47,912 bases of DNA, taken from the NCBI GenBank assembly GCA_003567725.1, contig PWYU01000008.1, positions 1 to 47,912 of the forward strand. The letters are read 5' to 3'. Source of the stretch: Syntrophomonadaceae bacterium. GTDB taxonomy: Bacteria; Bacillota; Dethiobacteria; DTU022. Below are positions 1-7,900 of the stretch, one piece after another. A program made the position numbers and the translations under genes. Position 1 is the first letter of the stretch; each line of letters opens with the position of its first letter. The notes below the pieces were generated by a model. That model made no database searches and was not told the DNA's origin. It saw only the letters and a list, made by a program, of their open reading frames with translations.

Positions 1-2
1 TA

Positions 3-422
3 CTATTTGTAATGATAATCAATTAAAGCAATTGCTTCTTTTGAGTGCATAACATTAATTATGGAGGCAATTTCTGAAGTGTGGAAATCGAGATTGCCAC
101 TAACAAAGATATCAGGTTTAACTTCTAAAACTGCTGCTAAAACAACAGTGTCATTTTGATTTCTAATAATAGACTCAGCTTCTTTAACTTTTTCATTTGA
201 AGGGAAATCTATAAGTTCACTTTGCACAAGATTTAAAAAGTCCTGGAAAGTCTGTTCTTTACCTGGAAATTTTATTTTAAGCACTATTCTTGTTTCTAAT
301 TCTACAAATTTACTTAAAACCAGGGCGGCATTTTTGCGGTAGATAATATCAAGCAGTTCCCTTTCGTTGCCCGTGAAGGCAATACCAGAAATAATGACAT
401 TTGTATCAAGCATTATTCTCAT
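3..422 (-). CDS. PIN-domain toxin of a toxin-antitoxin pair
   Basis: This 139-residue protein looks like a VapC-type PIN nuclease of the 'putative toxin-antitoxin toxin component, PIN family' group. The N-terminal LDTNVIISG motif carries the first acidic residue (Asp6). Other expected acidic positions are Glu41/Glu43 and Asp91 in NDTVVLAA. At the last site, usually TGD-x-D, the sequence reads SGNLDF, so one acidic position is Asn110 and only Asp112 remains. Activity may therefore be altered. The ATG overlaps the TAA stop of the antitoxin gene by one base (TAATG), so translation is probably coupled. The known family role is Mg-dependent RNA cleavage; the RNA target cannot be inferred. Confidence 0.85.
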   Translation of the reverse strand: MRIMLDTNVIISGIAFTGNERELLDIIYRKNAALVLSKFVELETRIVLKIKFPGKEQTFQDFLNLVQSELIDFPSNEKVKEAESIIRNQNDTVVLAAVLEVKPDIFVSGNLDFHTSEIASIINVMHSKEAIALIDYHYK

Positions 423-688
423 TATCGGTAATCCTCTTTCATTAATTTTTCTCTAACCATATCAATCTCTCGCCTCAGCTCTTCTTCCGTGTAGCATTTA
501 ACTTTGGCTTCTTCTTCGATATCTTTGAAAAGCAGATCAAGAGGGGAAACAGGCTCAACCACAATCTTATCATCTTCTACATATATCTTAAGCTTTGTTT
601 CAGGAGTTATACCCAGTTTATTGCGAATTTCTTTAGGAATTGTGATTTGACCATGAGCGGTTGCATGGATATCTTTTTTAGTTAACAT
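422..688 (-). CDS. AbrB/MazE-type antitoxin
   Basis: This is an 88-residue swapped-hairpin AbrB-family DNA-binding protein. The N-terminal half holds the family signature ATAHGQITIPKEIRNKLGI, and the C-terminal half is charged and helical, as expected for toxin binding. I chose the ATG at 688 rather than an in-frame ATG at 709, because AAAGGA lies about 8 bases before 688. It forms a bicistronic unit with the PIN gene, antitoxin first. By family knowledge it should neutralise the toxin and repress its own promoter. A TATAAT box lies at 721-726 on this strand. Confidence 0.87.
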   Translation of the reverse strand: MLTKKDIHATAHGQITIPKEIRNKLGITPETKLKIYVEDDKIVVEPVSPLDLLFKDIEEEAKVKCYTEEELRREIDMVREKLMKEDYR

Positions 689-720
689 AGTACTTATCCT
701 TTCAGCCAAATTGTATTTAT

Positions 721-726
721 ATTATA
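721..726 (-). promoter_or_regulatory. Candidate -10 box for the antitoxin-toxin operon
   Basis: A perfect TATAAT on the minus strand lies about 33 bases upstream of the antitoxin ATG at 688. A convincing -35 box is not visible at the usual distance, so this is only a candidate. Confidence 0.4.
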
Positions 727-777
727 TCAAAATTTTGTATTGTTTGTAGTATCAATCACTAGATTTGCAAAAAAAGA

Positions 778-922
778 GTAACTACTCAGGTCCAGCCCGC
801 TAAGCCACGGGGACGGTTCCATCGTCTTCCCTTCGGCCTACGCCTGCGCTTCGGGACGATGGAACCGTCCCCGTGGCTTAGCTTATCATTCAACAAGGGC
901 AATAAATAGGCTGAGTAGTTAC
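778..922. mobile_element. Complete MITE/REP-like palindromic element, copy 1
   Basis: A 12-bp perfect terminal inverted repeat, GTAACTACTCAG (778-789) and CTGAGTAGTTAC (911-922), encloses a perfect 27-bp stem with arms at 800-826 and 855-881. The stem core reads GGGGACGGTTCC. An 11-bp direct repeat, AAAAAAGAGTA, flanks the element at 770-780 and 923-933, as a target duplication would. It carries no coding capacity, so it must be moved by an enzyme encoded elsewhere. Related copies lie near 5217, 10366, 28072, 34520 and 41556. The rest of the 689-1131 gap, after the element, is AT-rich DNA with no gene that I can support. Confidence 0.8.
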
Positions 923-1131
923 AAAAAAGAGTAATGCCTGGTGACATAAAGTCCTGGTCAATCATAAAACATGGTAATAATGTAATGATTTGGCATATAG
1001 TTTAGAGTGATTGGTAAACTGCTGCTATGAGCTGTTTTGATCGATGCGCTTAAAAGGGCAGAGGGCTAAGTGCAGCCACTTTTGCTATAAAGCCGGTTCA
1101 TTACAGGTCTATTATTATAATCTGCCCTTAA

Positions 1132-2199
1132 TTAGTACTTAATCCAGTCAATTCTGGTTACTGCATCTTGCTGCGGTTTAATTCCGTCTAACCAGTCGGG
1201 GAACCAGGAGTTGATCATTAGCTTCATAGGTTGATCGGTTAGCCCCTCTTTAAAAGTTTTGAGCAGTTCTCCGTCAACGTAAAAGCTTACTTCCCCCGGA
1301 TAATAGTCGAAGCGGTATTCGTGAAACTCTTCAGTTGGATTAAAGTCAAGGATTTTTTCATGGTGGCTGCTAACGCTTCCGTCAGCGTAAGTTGTGAACC
1401 AGATTGTTCCAGAGCAGTCGTTCACTATCTCGATATCGATTTCATGGTAATAATCAGGCTGCCGGTAGAGGAAAAAACCTGTTATAGAAGAAGGGGCTTC
1501 GGGCAGTTTCATACGAACCTGGTATGAGCCGTAAAGGTGGTCATATTCTCTTGATTCTATCTGCCCGCCGTCCAGGGTGCCGGCAGGCAGGGTTATTTCT
1601 AACTGCTCATTGTTTATGGTCACATTGCCGGGTTCTAAGTTACTGCGGCCCAGCTGATGGCTGCTTCTTCGCCACAGCTCTTCGCTGAAAACTGTAAAAT
1701 CTTCATGGTGCCTGATCACTTCAAAGGCGGCATTTGTTTCAACTGAATCAAGCTTCTCGGCGCCTATTTCTCCCGGTTTATCAGACCAGAGGGCCATCAC
1801 TTTCGTATAAGGCCCGCTGCTTAAATCTGCTTTGTCTTCTTCCAGTGGAATCTGCCAGTTGAAAGAAATATCTGTGCTTTGCTTACTGTCAAGTGTAACC
1901 GCAATTGAAGGCAGGTCGTAGTAGTGCCCAAGGGGGTCGCGGATGCTGCAACCGGCCCAGAAGGTGCCGCTTTCTAAGGTGTCGTTTAAAATGGTCAGCT
2001 TAAAAGCAACCTCATCGCCCCTTTTGTATTCACCGCCGGATACAAAATGATCAGATATGATTATGTCTCCTGTACACTCGATTTGCTCAGGTGTGGAAGG
2101 ACAAGCTTTAGATTCTTTATTAATCTCGCACGCTGAAAAAATGGCTGCGGCAAATAGCGATGCTCCAGCAGTAATTAAAAGGAACTTAGTAATATTCAT
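1132..2199 (-). CDS. GH16-family glycoside hydrolase lipoprotein
   Basis: This 355-residue protein begins with a lipoprotein signal ending at IFSAC (Cys24), so it should be anchored on the outer face of the membrane. Residues 45-160 look like an Ig-like beta domain. The C-terminal half is a GH16 jelly roll with the diagnostic EIDIE motif at residues 253-257; its two glutamates are the catalytic nucleophile and acid/base in this family. GH16 enzymes cut or transfer beta-1,3/1,4-glucans and related polymers. A GAAGGAG ribosome site precedes the ATG. It is the last gene of the polysaccharide module, just after the glycosyltransferase, which suggests that it trims or releases the polymer. The substrate is inferred only. 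Confidence 0.85.
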   Translation of the reverse strand: MNITKFLLITAGASLFAAAIFSACEINKESKACPSTPEQIECTGDIIISDHFVSGGEYKRGDEVAFKLTILNDTLESGTFWAGCSIRDPLGHYYDLPSIAVTLDSKQSTDISFNWQIPLEEDKADLSSGPYTKVMALWSDKPGEIGAEKLDSVETNAAFEVIRHHEDFTVFSEELWRRSSHQLGRSNLEPGNVTINNEQLEITLPAGTLDGGQIESREYDHLYGSYQVRMKLPEAPSSITGFFLYRQPDYYHEIDIEIVNDCSGTIWFTTYADGSVSSHHEKILDFNPTEEFHEYRFDYYPGEVSFYVDGELLKTFKEGLTDQPMKLMINSWFPDWLDGIKPQQDAVTRIDWIKY

Positions 2200-2248
2200 C
2201 TTTTTTCTCCTTCAAAACCTTGTAGTAGGCATTGTAGCGCTAGTTCAG

Positions 2249-3685
2249 TTAACTGGCCGTTTCTTTTTCGCTTTGTTTTGCGGTTCCGGTGAAACTTCTT
2301 CTTTCCAGCACACCCCAGTTGCGTTTTTTGAAGAAAAAGTCGATCAGGCCGAGGAAGCGCCACCAGGTATGAAGCTGCCGGTAGAACAGGTTTTCCATGA
2401 TGGCAAATCCGAACAGGGTAATTATGTCTCGCAGGCGCGGGTAACGGCGGTAATAGAGTTCTTCCATAAAAAGGGCCGAGGTAGAGAGTAGTATGCCGAG
2501 CAGGATTGCTGCTGTAAAAAAGAGGATGGCAAACGGTGGATTGATTATGCCGACAAAAACCGAAAAGATAAAAACCAGGTAGCCGGTGATTTCGATCACC
2601 GGACCCAGGAATTCATAAAAAATGAAAAAGGGATAACTGATCATACCGGTTGTACCGTACTGGGGATTTAAAAATATTTCTAAATTACCGAACAGGCTTT
2701 CTGCCAGCCCCCTTTGCCAGCGGCGCCGCTGGGTTTTCAGGCTTCTATAAGTCTCCGGAACCTGGGTCCAACAAACCGGGTCGGAAAGAAATACAACCCT
2801 GTATTGGCGGTTATTTTTTTGCAAAGTCCGCTTGACTCTAAGCACCAGTTCCATGTCTTCTCCTACTGTGTCAACGCGGTATCCGCCGGTTTCAACCACA
2901 GCCCTGCGCCGAAAAACACTGAAAGCGCCTGAAAGGATCATGACCCCCCCGATAGAGGACCAGCCGGCTCGCCCAAACAGGAAAGCGCGCAGGTATTCAA
3001 CGATTTGAAAGCGGACCCAGAATTTAGGCGACAGATTGACTTCTGTAACCTTGCCGTCTTCAATACGGCAGTGGTTGGCAGCAGTGATTGTGCCACCTGC
3101 CGCAACTATGCGCCAGTCCTTGGCAAAAAGATCGACTATCTTTAGCAGGGAATCTGTATCGATCAGGGAATCAGAATCGATGTTACAGAAAAGCGGAAAT
3201 TGAGAAACGTTTATCCCGGCGTTAAGGGCATCTGACTTGCCCCCGTTGTCCTTGTCCACTACAAGCAGGTTGGGATAGTCTCTCGACCGGTAAGTTGACC
3301 GGATTGTGCTGCAGGGTATATCAAGGTTATAGTCGCGGGCATATTCCTCTAAGTTGAAATGCTCTTTTAGCACCCCCAGGGTGTCGTCCCGGGATCCGTC
3401 GTTAACGAGAATAATTTCATATTCAGGATACCGCAGAGCAAGAGCGGAATAAGTTGTTTCAGCAATAGTTGATTCTTCGTTATAAGCGGGAATAATGATC
3501 GCCAGCGGCTTGTAAAATTCGGAGCGAAAAGGCTGGTGACGATCGGTTGCCTTTTCAATATGCTTCTGGCTTCGTAAACCGCCAAAAGAAATTAACACCA
3601 GCAGCAGGTAAAAGCCGTTTATGCTGATAAAATAAAAGATCACAAAGATATTATAGAAAATAAGGATAATCATCCAGGTGCTCAT
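2249..3685 (-). CDS. Processive family-2 glycosyltransferase, membrane bound
   Basis: This 478-residue protein has the layout of PgaC/cellulose-synthase-like polymerases. Two hydrophobic N-terminal segments (residues about 5-37) are followed by a GT-A domain. That domain has PAYNEE near 66-71, VNDGSRDDT near 94-102, an NIDSD metal site near 168-172, GED at 275-277 and the processive Q-x-x-R-W motif at 319-323 (QRRRW). Several more membrane spans lie beyond residue 345. Such enzymes polymerise sugar nucleotides and pass the chain through the membrane. Its ATG overlaps the stop of the HEAT-repeat gene by 3 bases. No PilZ-type c-di-GMP domain is visible. Sugar specificity is not determined; the GH16 and TIM-barrel neighbours hint at a beta-glucan. 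Confidence 0.88.
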   Translation of the reverse strand: MSTWMIILIFYNIFVIFYFISINGFYLLLVLISFGGLRSQKHIEKATDRHQPFRSEFYKPLAIIIPAYNEESTIAETTYSALALRYPEYEIILVNDGSRDDTLGVLKEHFNLEEYARDYNLDIPCSTIRSTYRSRDYPNLLVVDKDNGGKSDALNAGINVSQFPLFCNIDSDSLIDTDSLLKIVDLFAKDWRIVAAGGTITAANHCRIEDGKVTEVNLSPKFWVRFQIVEYLRAFLFGRAGWSSIGGVMILSGAFSVFRRRAVVETGGYRVDTVGEDMELVLRVKRTLQKNNRQYRVVFLSDPVCWTQVPETYRSLKTQRRRWQRGLAESLFGNLEIFLNPQYGTTGMISYPFFIFYEFLGPVIEITGYLVFIFSVFVGIINPPFAILFFTAAILLGILLSTSALFMEELYYRRYPRLRDIITLFGFAIMENLFYRQLHTWWRFLGLIDFFFKKRNWGVLERRSFTGTAKQSEKETAS

Positions 3686-4779
3686 ATTTGCATTTGCACC
3701 TCATTTCGGTTTAAAGCATAAATGCTGATGGCCGCTGCTTTTTGATCCGGATCTGCCGTTTTTCTATTTAATATTTTTAAACCGGGCTCGCCTGCGCTGC
3801 GCAGGGCTTCAGCAGCGTGAAAGCGAACCCACCAGTGCTTGTCAGATAGTAATTTTTCCAGGATTGGCAATGTTTCCCGGTCGCCGGTTAGCTTCCAGGC
3901 CTGGGCGCTAAAATTACGTACCACCCAGTAGGGATGTTCAAGATAGGGTTTCAGATCAAGATTAGGTGGTACTGACTTCATGTTGAGGAAAGCTTTAAAA
4001 ATATGAACAGAGGTTTCATCATCAGCGTCTTTAAGCATTTCTTTTAAGAAAGGCAGCGCTTCCCGGTATTTAAAATAGCCGAGTAAATTGATCATTAGTG
4101 ACCTGTAAACAGAAAGGTTGATTTTATCATTGCCGGTTGCCTGCTGCATGGTGGGATTTTTTAAAAAACTGAGGGCATCCGGGCATATTCTTTCACCATA
4201 GATGGTCAACATTTCAATAATCCCCTCATAAGTAAAATAAGTGCTGTTGAGCAGGGCTTTTACTGCCGGTATAAAAGAGCTTTTTTCTCCCGACCTGGCC
4301 AGGCCGTATACGGCTGATTGGATCAGGAGTTGATTGTCGCTTTGCAGTAACTTCTTCATTTCAGGTACTGATTGCCAGCAATGCATTGTACCTAAGGCTT
4401 TTGCAGCGATTGCTTTACCTGCTGTGCTGCTGTAAAACAGTATTTTTCTGTAATGGTCAATTAAACCAATCTCCCGGCAGAGCGCTTTTGTCTTTTCAAA
4501 ATCATTACCGGTTAATACTTCCAGGTAGGGGGCAAAGAATGTCCAGAGCCAGTAGTAGCGGTTTTCGCCTTTTATCAGCCCGGCCGCTTTTTCGAGGTCT
4601 ATATCGCCAAGCAGGTAATTTAAATATATATCTTGCCATTCCTGTTCTTTCTGCTTATATTTATGGTTGTTGATGGAGGTAATAAAACGGATCCAGATCA
4701 TGGCTAAAAGCATCACTGCTATAGCCGCGGCGATGATAGTGATGATGACTAGCAAAGTTCGAAGATAAGGATCGATCAT
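3682..4779 (-). CDS. Membrane-anchored HEAT-repeat protein
   Basis: This 365-residue protein has one long hydrophobic N-terminal segment (about residues 8-35) and then a mostly helical cytoplasmic region. The region contains repeated HEAT/PBS-lyase-type units, for example around LQSAVYGLARSGE-like, YWVVRNFSAQAWKLTGD and HWWVRFHAAEALRSAGE sequences. HEAT solenoids bind proteins; no catalytic motif is visible. It lies directly between the response regulator (its start abuts that stop codon) and the glycosyltransferase, with which it overlaps. I infer an adaptor that could pass the regulator's phosphorylation state to the synthase. That role is a hypothesis from gene order. Confidence 0.75.
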   Translation of the reverse strand: MIDPYLRTLLVIITIIAAAIAVMLLAMIWIRFITSINNHKYKQKEQEWQDIYLNYLLGDIDLEKAAGLIKGENRYYWLWTFFAPYLEVLTGNDFEKTKALCREIGLIDHYRKILFYSSTAGKAIAAKALGTMHCWQSVPEMKKLLQSDNQLLIQSAVYGLARSGEKSSFIPAVKALLNSTYFTYEGIIEMLTIYGERICPDALSFLKNPTMQQATGNDKINLSVYRSLMINLLGYFKYREALPFLKEMLKDADDETSVHIFKAFLNMKSVPPNLDLKPYLEHPYWVVRNFSAQAWKLTGDRETLPILEKLLSDKHWWVRFHAAEALRSAGEPGLKILNRKTADPDQKAAAISIYALNRNEVQMQI

Positions 4780-5151
4780 TTAATCATTCTCCATAATTTG
4801 TTTCAGCCTGGTGATCAGATCATCAGGCTGAAAGGGTTTGGTCATATAATCCTTGGCTCCCAGTTCCAAAGCCTGGTGCAGGTCGTTCTCCCGGCTTTTG
4901 ATCGAAAGAATTAGCACGGGTAACTGCGGTTTTGCGGAGTGGACTTTTTTTAAGACCTGGATTCCATCCAGAAAAGGCATCATGATATCGAGAATGATGG
5001 CTTTGATGTCTTCCTCCAGGGCTGTTTTAAGGGCAGCTTTACCGTCAAATACTGACAGGGCTTTAAAACCTTCTTTTTCCAGCTTAAAAGAAATCAAACG
5101 GTTTAAGCCGGGGTCATCTTCAGCTACCAGGACTTGCTTTAAATCTGTCAT
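4780..5151 (-). CDS. Single-domain response regulator (CheY-like)
   Basis: This is a 123-residue receiver domain with nothing attached. The acidic pocket is VAEDD near residue 10, the phospho-acceptor is Asp55 in IILDIMMP, and the conserved Lys lies in KPF. I chose the ATG at 5151. The reading frame is open upstream to 5319, but that extension is an arginine-rich translation of an inserted palindromic element. An AGGAGGT site lies about 14 bases before the chosen ATG. Since it lacks an output domain, it should act by protein contact. The histidine kinase is encoded just upstream, across the inserted element, and the HEAT-repeat protein just downstream. Confidence 0.88.
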   Translation of the reverse strand: MTDLKQVLVAEDDPGLNRLISFKLEKEGFKALSVFDGKAALKTALEEDIKAIILDIMMPFLDGIQVLKKVHSAKPQLPVLILSIKSRENDLHQALELGAKDYMTKPFQPDDLITRLKQIMEND

Positions 5152-5216
5152 AACTGTATTGTTTGACCTCCTCTGGACAGTCTTTGGATTTATTGTTAAC
5201 CAGTCCTGCTTAATTA

Positions 5217-5336
5217 TTAAGCCACGGGGACGGTTCCATCGTCTTCTCTTCGGCCTACGCCTGCGCTTCGGGACGTTCGAACCGTCCCCATGGCGCCGCT
5301 TATCATTCAACAAGGACAATAGGCTGAGTAGCTACA
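5217..5336. mobile_element. MITE/REP-like palindromic element, copy 2, left end lost
   Basis: This copy is nearly identical to the one at 778-922 over its hairpin (core GGGGACGGTTCCATCGTCTT) and over the right-hand tail. It keeps the right terminal repeat (CTGAGTAGCTAC, 5324-5335, one mismatch). The left terminal repeat seen in copy 1 is absent. It lies between the histidine kinase and the response regulator, so it is transcribed within the module and would form an RNA hairpin there. Confidence 0.75.
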
Positions 5337-5342
5337 ACTGTT

Positions 5343-6506
5343 TTAATCTATTATGAAGCCTGGCAGGGACACAGTGAAAACACTTCCTTCACCGGGAGCG
5401 CTTTCTAAGCTGATCTTCCCGTCATGGCGCCGGATTACTCTTTCGACAATATACAGGCCAACGCCGGTGCCGCCTTTATTGCGGACACCGGGATGTTCAA
5501 CCCGGTAGAACATTTCAAAAATGTTCTTTAGGTCTGTTTCCGGGATGCCGATGCCGCTGTCGCTGATCTTAACTATCAGCTCTTTTTCTTCCCGGTCAAA
5601 CCATGCTTCTATACTGACAGTGCCTGCCTCGGTATATTTAATGGCATTACCGATGAGGTTGCTGAAGGCCTGGCTGAGGCGTTCTTTGTCTCCCAAAAGG
5701 CCTAAACCGGTTGCAATATTGTGGTTTAAAACCAAGCCTTTTTTTGCGGCTTCATTTTTAAAACTGCGGATGAGGCTTTTAATAAGCGCAGACAGGTTCG
5801 TAACGTTCTGCTGGTAGGAATAATCGGTTCCTTCAAAGCGACCCATTTCAAGCAGGTCTTCGATATAGTTGGCCAGTTTTTGTTCTTCGTTGTAGATAGT
5901 ATTTAAAAATTCTTGCTGCAATTCATTGATCTCTCCGGCATCCCCGGACAAAATGAGATCCAGGTAACCCTGCATGTTAGCAAGCGGAGTTTTTAATTCG
6001 TGGCTAAGTGAGCTAAAAAACCGGGCTTTTTGTTCTTCCAGTTCAACTTTGGCGCTGACATCGCGAAATATTTCAATTCCCCCGATTAAGGTACCGGAAA
6101 TGCTGTGCAAAGGGGTAATGCCAACCTCCACTATAACCAACCGGCCCTCTTTGTGGAGGGCTTTTAGAGTCAGCGGTTCAGAGGGGACTTTATTACTGTG
6201 CATTGCTTTGTGCAGGGGGCACAGTTCTGTGCTGCATAGCTTATTACCGGCCAGATCAGTATGTTCCAAAATGCTATCGGCACAGCGTTTTCCCAGCACC
6301 TCTTCCTGCTTGTATCCGGTAATGGTTTCAGCGGCTTTGTTCCAGTACATAATTTTTCTTTCGGGATCGGTGATATAAATACCATCGCTGATCTGGTCTA
6401 AGAGGTTAATTAAAAAAGAGACTTCTTTGGGGAAAGTGCTTTGATATTTAAGTAGGGAATCTGGTTTTTGATCTTTTTGGTTTTTTTTGGTTTTTTTATC
6501 AGTCAT
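5343..6506 (-). CDS. PAS-domain sensor histidine kinase
   Basis: This is a 387-residue kinase without membrane spans. A PAS domain fills about residues 33-150 and has three cysteines (75, 91, 96) that could hold a cofactor or sense redox; this is speculative. The H box is SSLSHELKTPLANMQG with phospho-acceptor His169. The N box (NLIGNAIKYTE), G1 (DSGIGIPE), F (MFYRV) and G2 (GGTGVGLYIV) boxes are all present, so the kinase should be active. It probably phosphorylates the single-domain regulator encoded next in the operon. A GAGGGG site precedes the ATG and overlaps the stop of the preceding gene. The signal is unknown. Confidence 0.9.
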   Translation of the reverse strand: MTDKKTKKNQKDQKPDSLLKYQSTFPKEVSFLINLLDQISDGIYITDPERKIMYWNKAAETITGYKQEEVLGKRCADSILEHTDLAGNKLCSTELCPLHKAMHSNKVPSEPLTLKALHKEGRLVIVEVGITPLHSISGTLIGGIEIFRDVSAKVELEEQKARFFSSLSHELKTPLANMQGYLDLILSGDAGEINELQQEFLNTIYNEEQKLANYIEDLLEMGRFEGTDYSYQQNVTNLSALIKSLIRSFKNEAAKKGLVLNHNIATGLGLLGDKERLSQAFSNLIGNAIKYTEAGTVSIEAWFDREEKELIVKISDSGIGIPETDLKNIFEMFYRVEHPGVRNKGGTGVGLYIVERVIRRHDGKISLESAPGEGSVFTVSLPGFIID

Positions 6507-6508
6507 TT

Positions 6509-7660
6509 TTACCCCTCATTTTCTGCGCTTTCGAGAATATTTTTTAAAACCGGCTCATACCACTGGAAGTAGAAGCGATATTCTAAGGGGAGGCCGGGAA
6601 GATATGAAAAAAAGCGCTGTAAAGCTGCGCTACCGGACAGGCAGGCAGGCAAAAGGGCGGGGAGCTGATCGGCAAAGTCTCCGGCAAAATATATCCGCTT
6701 TGCCTTGCCGGGCGGGTCATGTTTGATCATGGCCGGAAATCGGTGGGAAAGGCCCCTGGCCTCGAGGGCTTCGCGGTTTTTTTCTGCTATTGGCAGCTCG
6801 TAGTAGGCAAGGATTTCTGCATGTTCATTGTCTTCATCAAATTTAAGCAGCTCCACCCAGTAAAGATAAGGCGCTTGCCGGGATGTGCCCTGGAGCAGTT
6901 CGTGGTTGCCGCTTCTAACAACCGGCCAGGGGTAATTAAACTGCTCTTCTTTGATGATCACCAGGTCGGTGTACCAGCCCAGGCCGGTAACATCTTCGCG
7001 CACAAAAACCATCCCTGCTCCTGTTAAATCCCACTCCAGACCGTAGATCCGGCTGTAGAGTTCTTTCATCCAGAAAGCAGTTTCATCAAGATCGGCATAA
7101 TAGCGGGCTAACCAGCCATCATAGGTTACTGCAAAAAGCTCTTCTAAAATGCCGGCAGCTTCTGGATCAAGGTAGGTAGGATAGCCGAAGATATTGTGTT
7201 CGCCGATTAAGATGCGGCCCTCTGTGGCAGCAAAATCTTTGATTGCCTTTGATTCGTTTTTAGTAAAACCGCCGTAGATTAAATCGATATCCTGGTGTTC
7301 ATGAGGAAGCCTTTCTTCGTATAGCTCAAGGCCTTCTTCATAATCGTAAATACCATAGGTGTCTGCAAGGTAGAGCAGATCCACATCGGTCAGGTCTTCT
7401 TCTGCCAGGATATCTTTGGCGCCGGTTTCGGGATGGTAACCCAGGTAATCTTCATCTTTTTGATAGAAATGACCTCCTGAATCGGTAAAGCGGCGATGTT
7501 CGGCAATCCAAAAGATAGCGCGGTGCTCGCGGTAATCAGGCTCGGGTACCGTTTTATCGACCACGAGGAGGTTTATCTTCCCGGTCGGTAAAAGATGCCA
7601 GGTTGAAATGTAGCCTCCGATTAAAACGGCGATAATAAGTAAAACATGCCAGCGCTGCAT
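6509..7660 (-). CDS. Unrecognised anchored extracytoplasmic protein
   Basis: I do not recognise this 383-residue protein. An uncleaved signal or anchor (about residues 5-25) is followed by a soluble part with no membrane spans. Alternating hydrophobic strands and acidic loops (INLLVVDKT near residue 30, DVDLLYLADTYG near 115, GRILIGEHN near 150, KRIYFAGDF near 320) suggest a Rossmann-like or glutamine-amidotransferase-like fold, without a clear Cys-His-Glu triad. It lies between the glycosidase-like lipoprotein and the histidine kinase, and its stop is 2 bases from the kinase ATG. A role in processing or sensing of the polysaccharide is an inference from context. Confidence 0.6.
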   Translation of the reverse strand: MQRWHVLLIIAVLIGGYISTWHLLPTGKINLLVVDKTVPEPDYREHRAIFWIAEHRRFTDSGGHFYQKDEDYLGYHPETGAKDILAEEDLTDVDLLYLADTYGIYDYEEGLELYEERLPHEHQDIDLIYGGFTKNESKAIKDFAATEGRILIGEHNIFGYPTYLDPEAAGILEELFAVTYDGWLARYYADLDETAFWMKELYSRIYGLEWDLTGAGMVFVREDVTGLGWYTDLVIIKEEQFNYPWPVVRSGNHELLQGTSRQAPYLYWVELLKFDEDNEHAEILAYYELPIAEKNREALEARGLSHRFPAMIKHDPPGKAKRIYFAGDFADQLPALLPACLSGSAALQRFFSYLPGLPLEYRFYFQWYEPVLKNILESAENEG

Positions 7661-7900
7661 ATCTTTTACCTTTCTTAAATAATTGCTTGTATTAAAAAAT
7701 CCGGCTTATCTTTCTTGATCTTCTTTACAAGTGGGTATAATTCCTTTTAAGATTATGGTATGAGGGAAAACATTTTTGTCTTTTCTATGATTCGGGGCGC
7801 TCTATAGAAGGATAAAGGTTTACACTGGTATGTTTTTTCAGGTGGACCGGTGCGGTCAAAGCAGGCCGGCATACTTTTTTAAGTTTAAGTCTGGTAATGA

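Noticed and set aside
1054-1129. Inverted repeat AAGGGCAGA...TCTGCCCTT after the GH16 gene as a terminator
   Set aside because: The arms are only 9 bp and 58 bases apart, and only a three-T stretch follows on the minus strand, so a Rho-independent terminator is not supported.
5152-5319. Arginine-rich N-terminal extension of the response regulator
   Set aside because: It is the translation of the inserted palindromic element. The receiver family starts at the ATG at 5151, which has its own AGGAGGT site.
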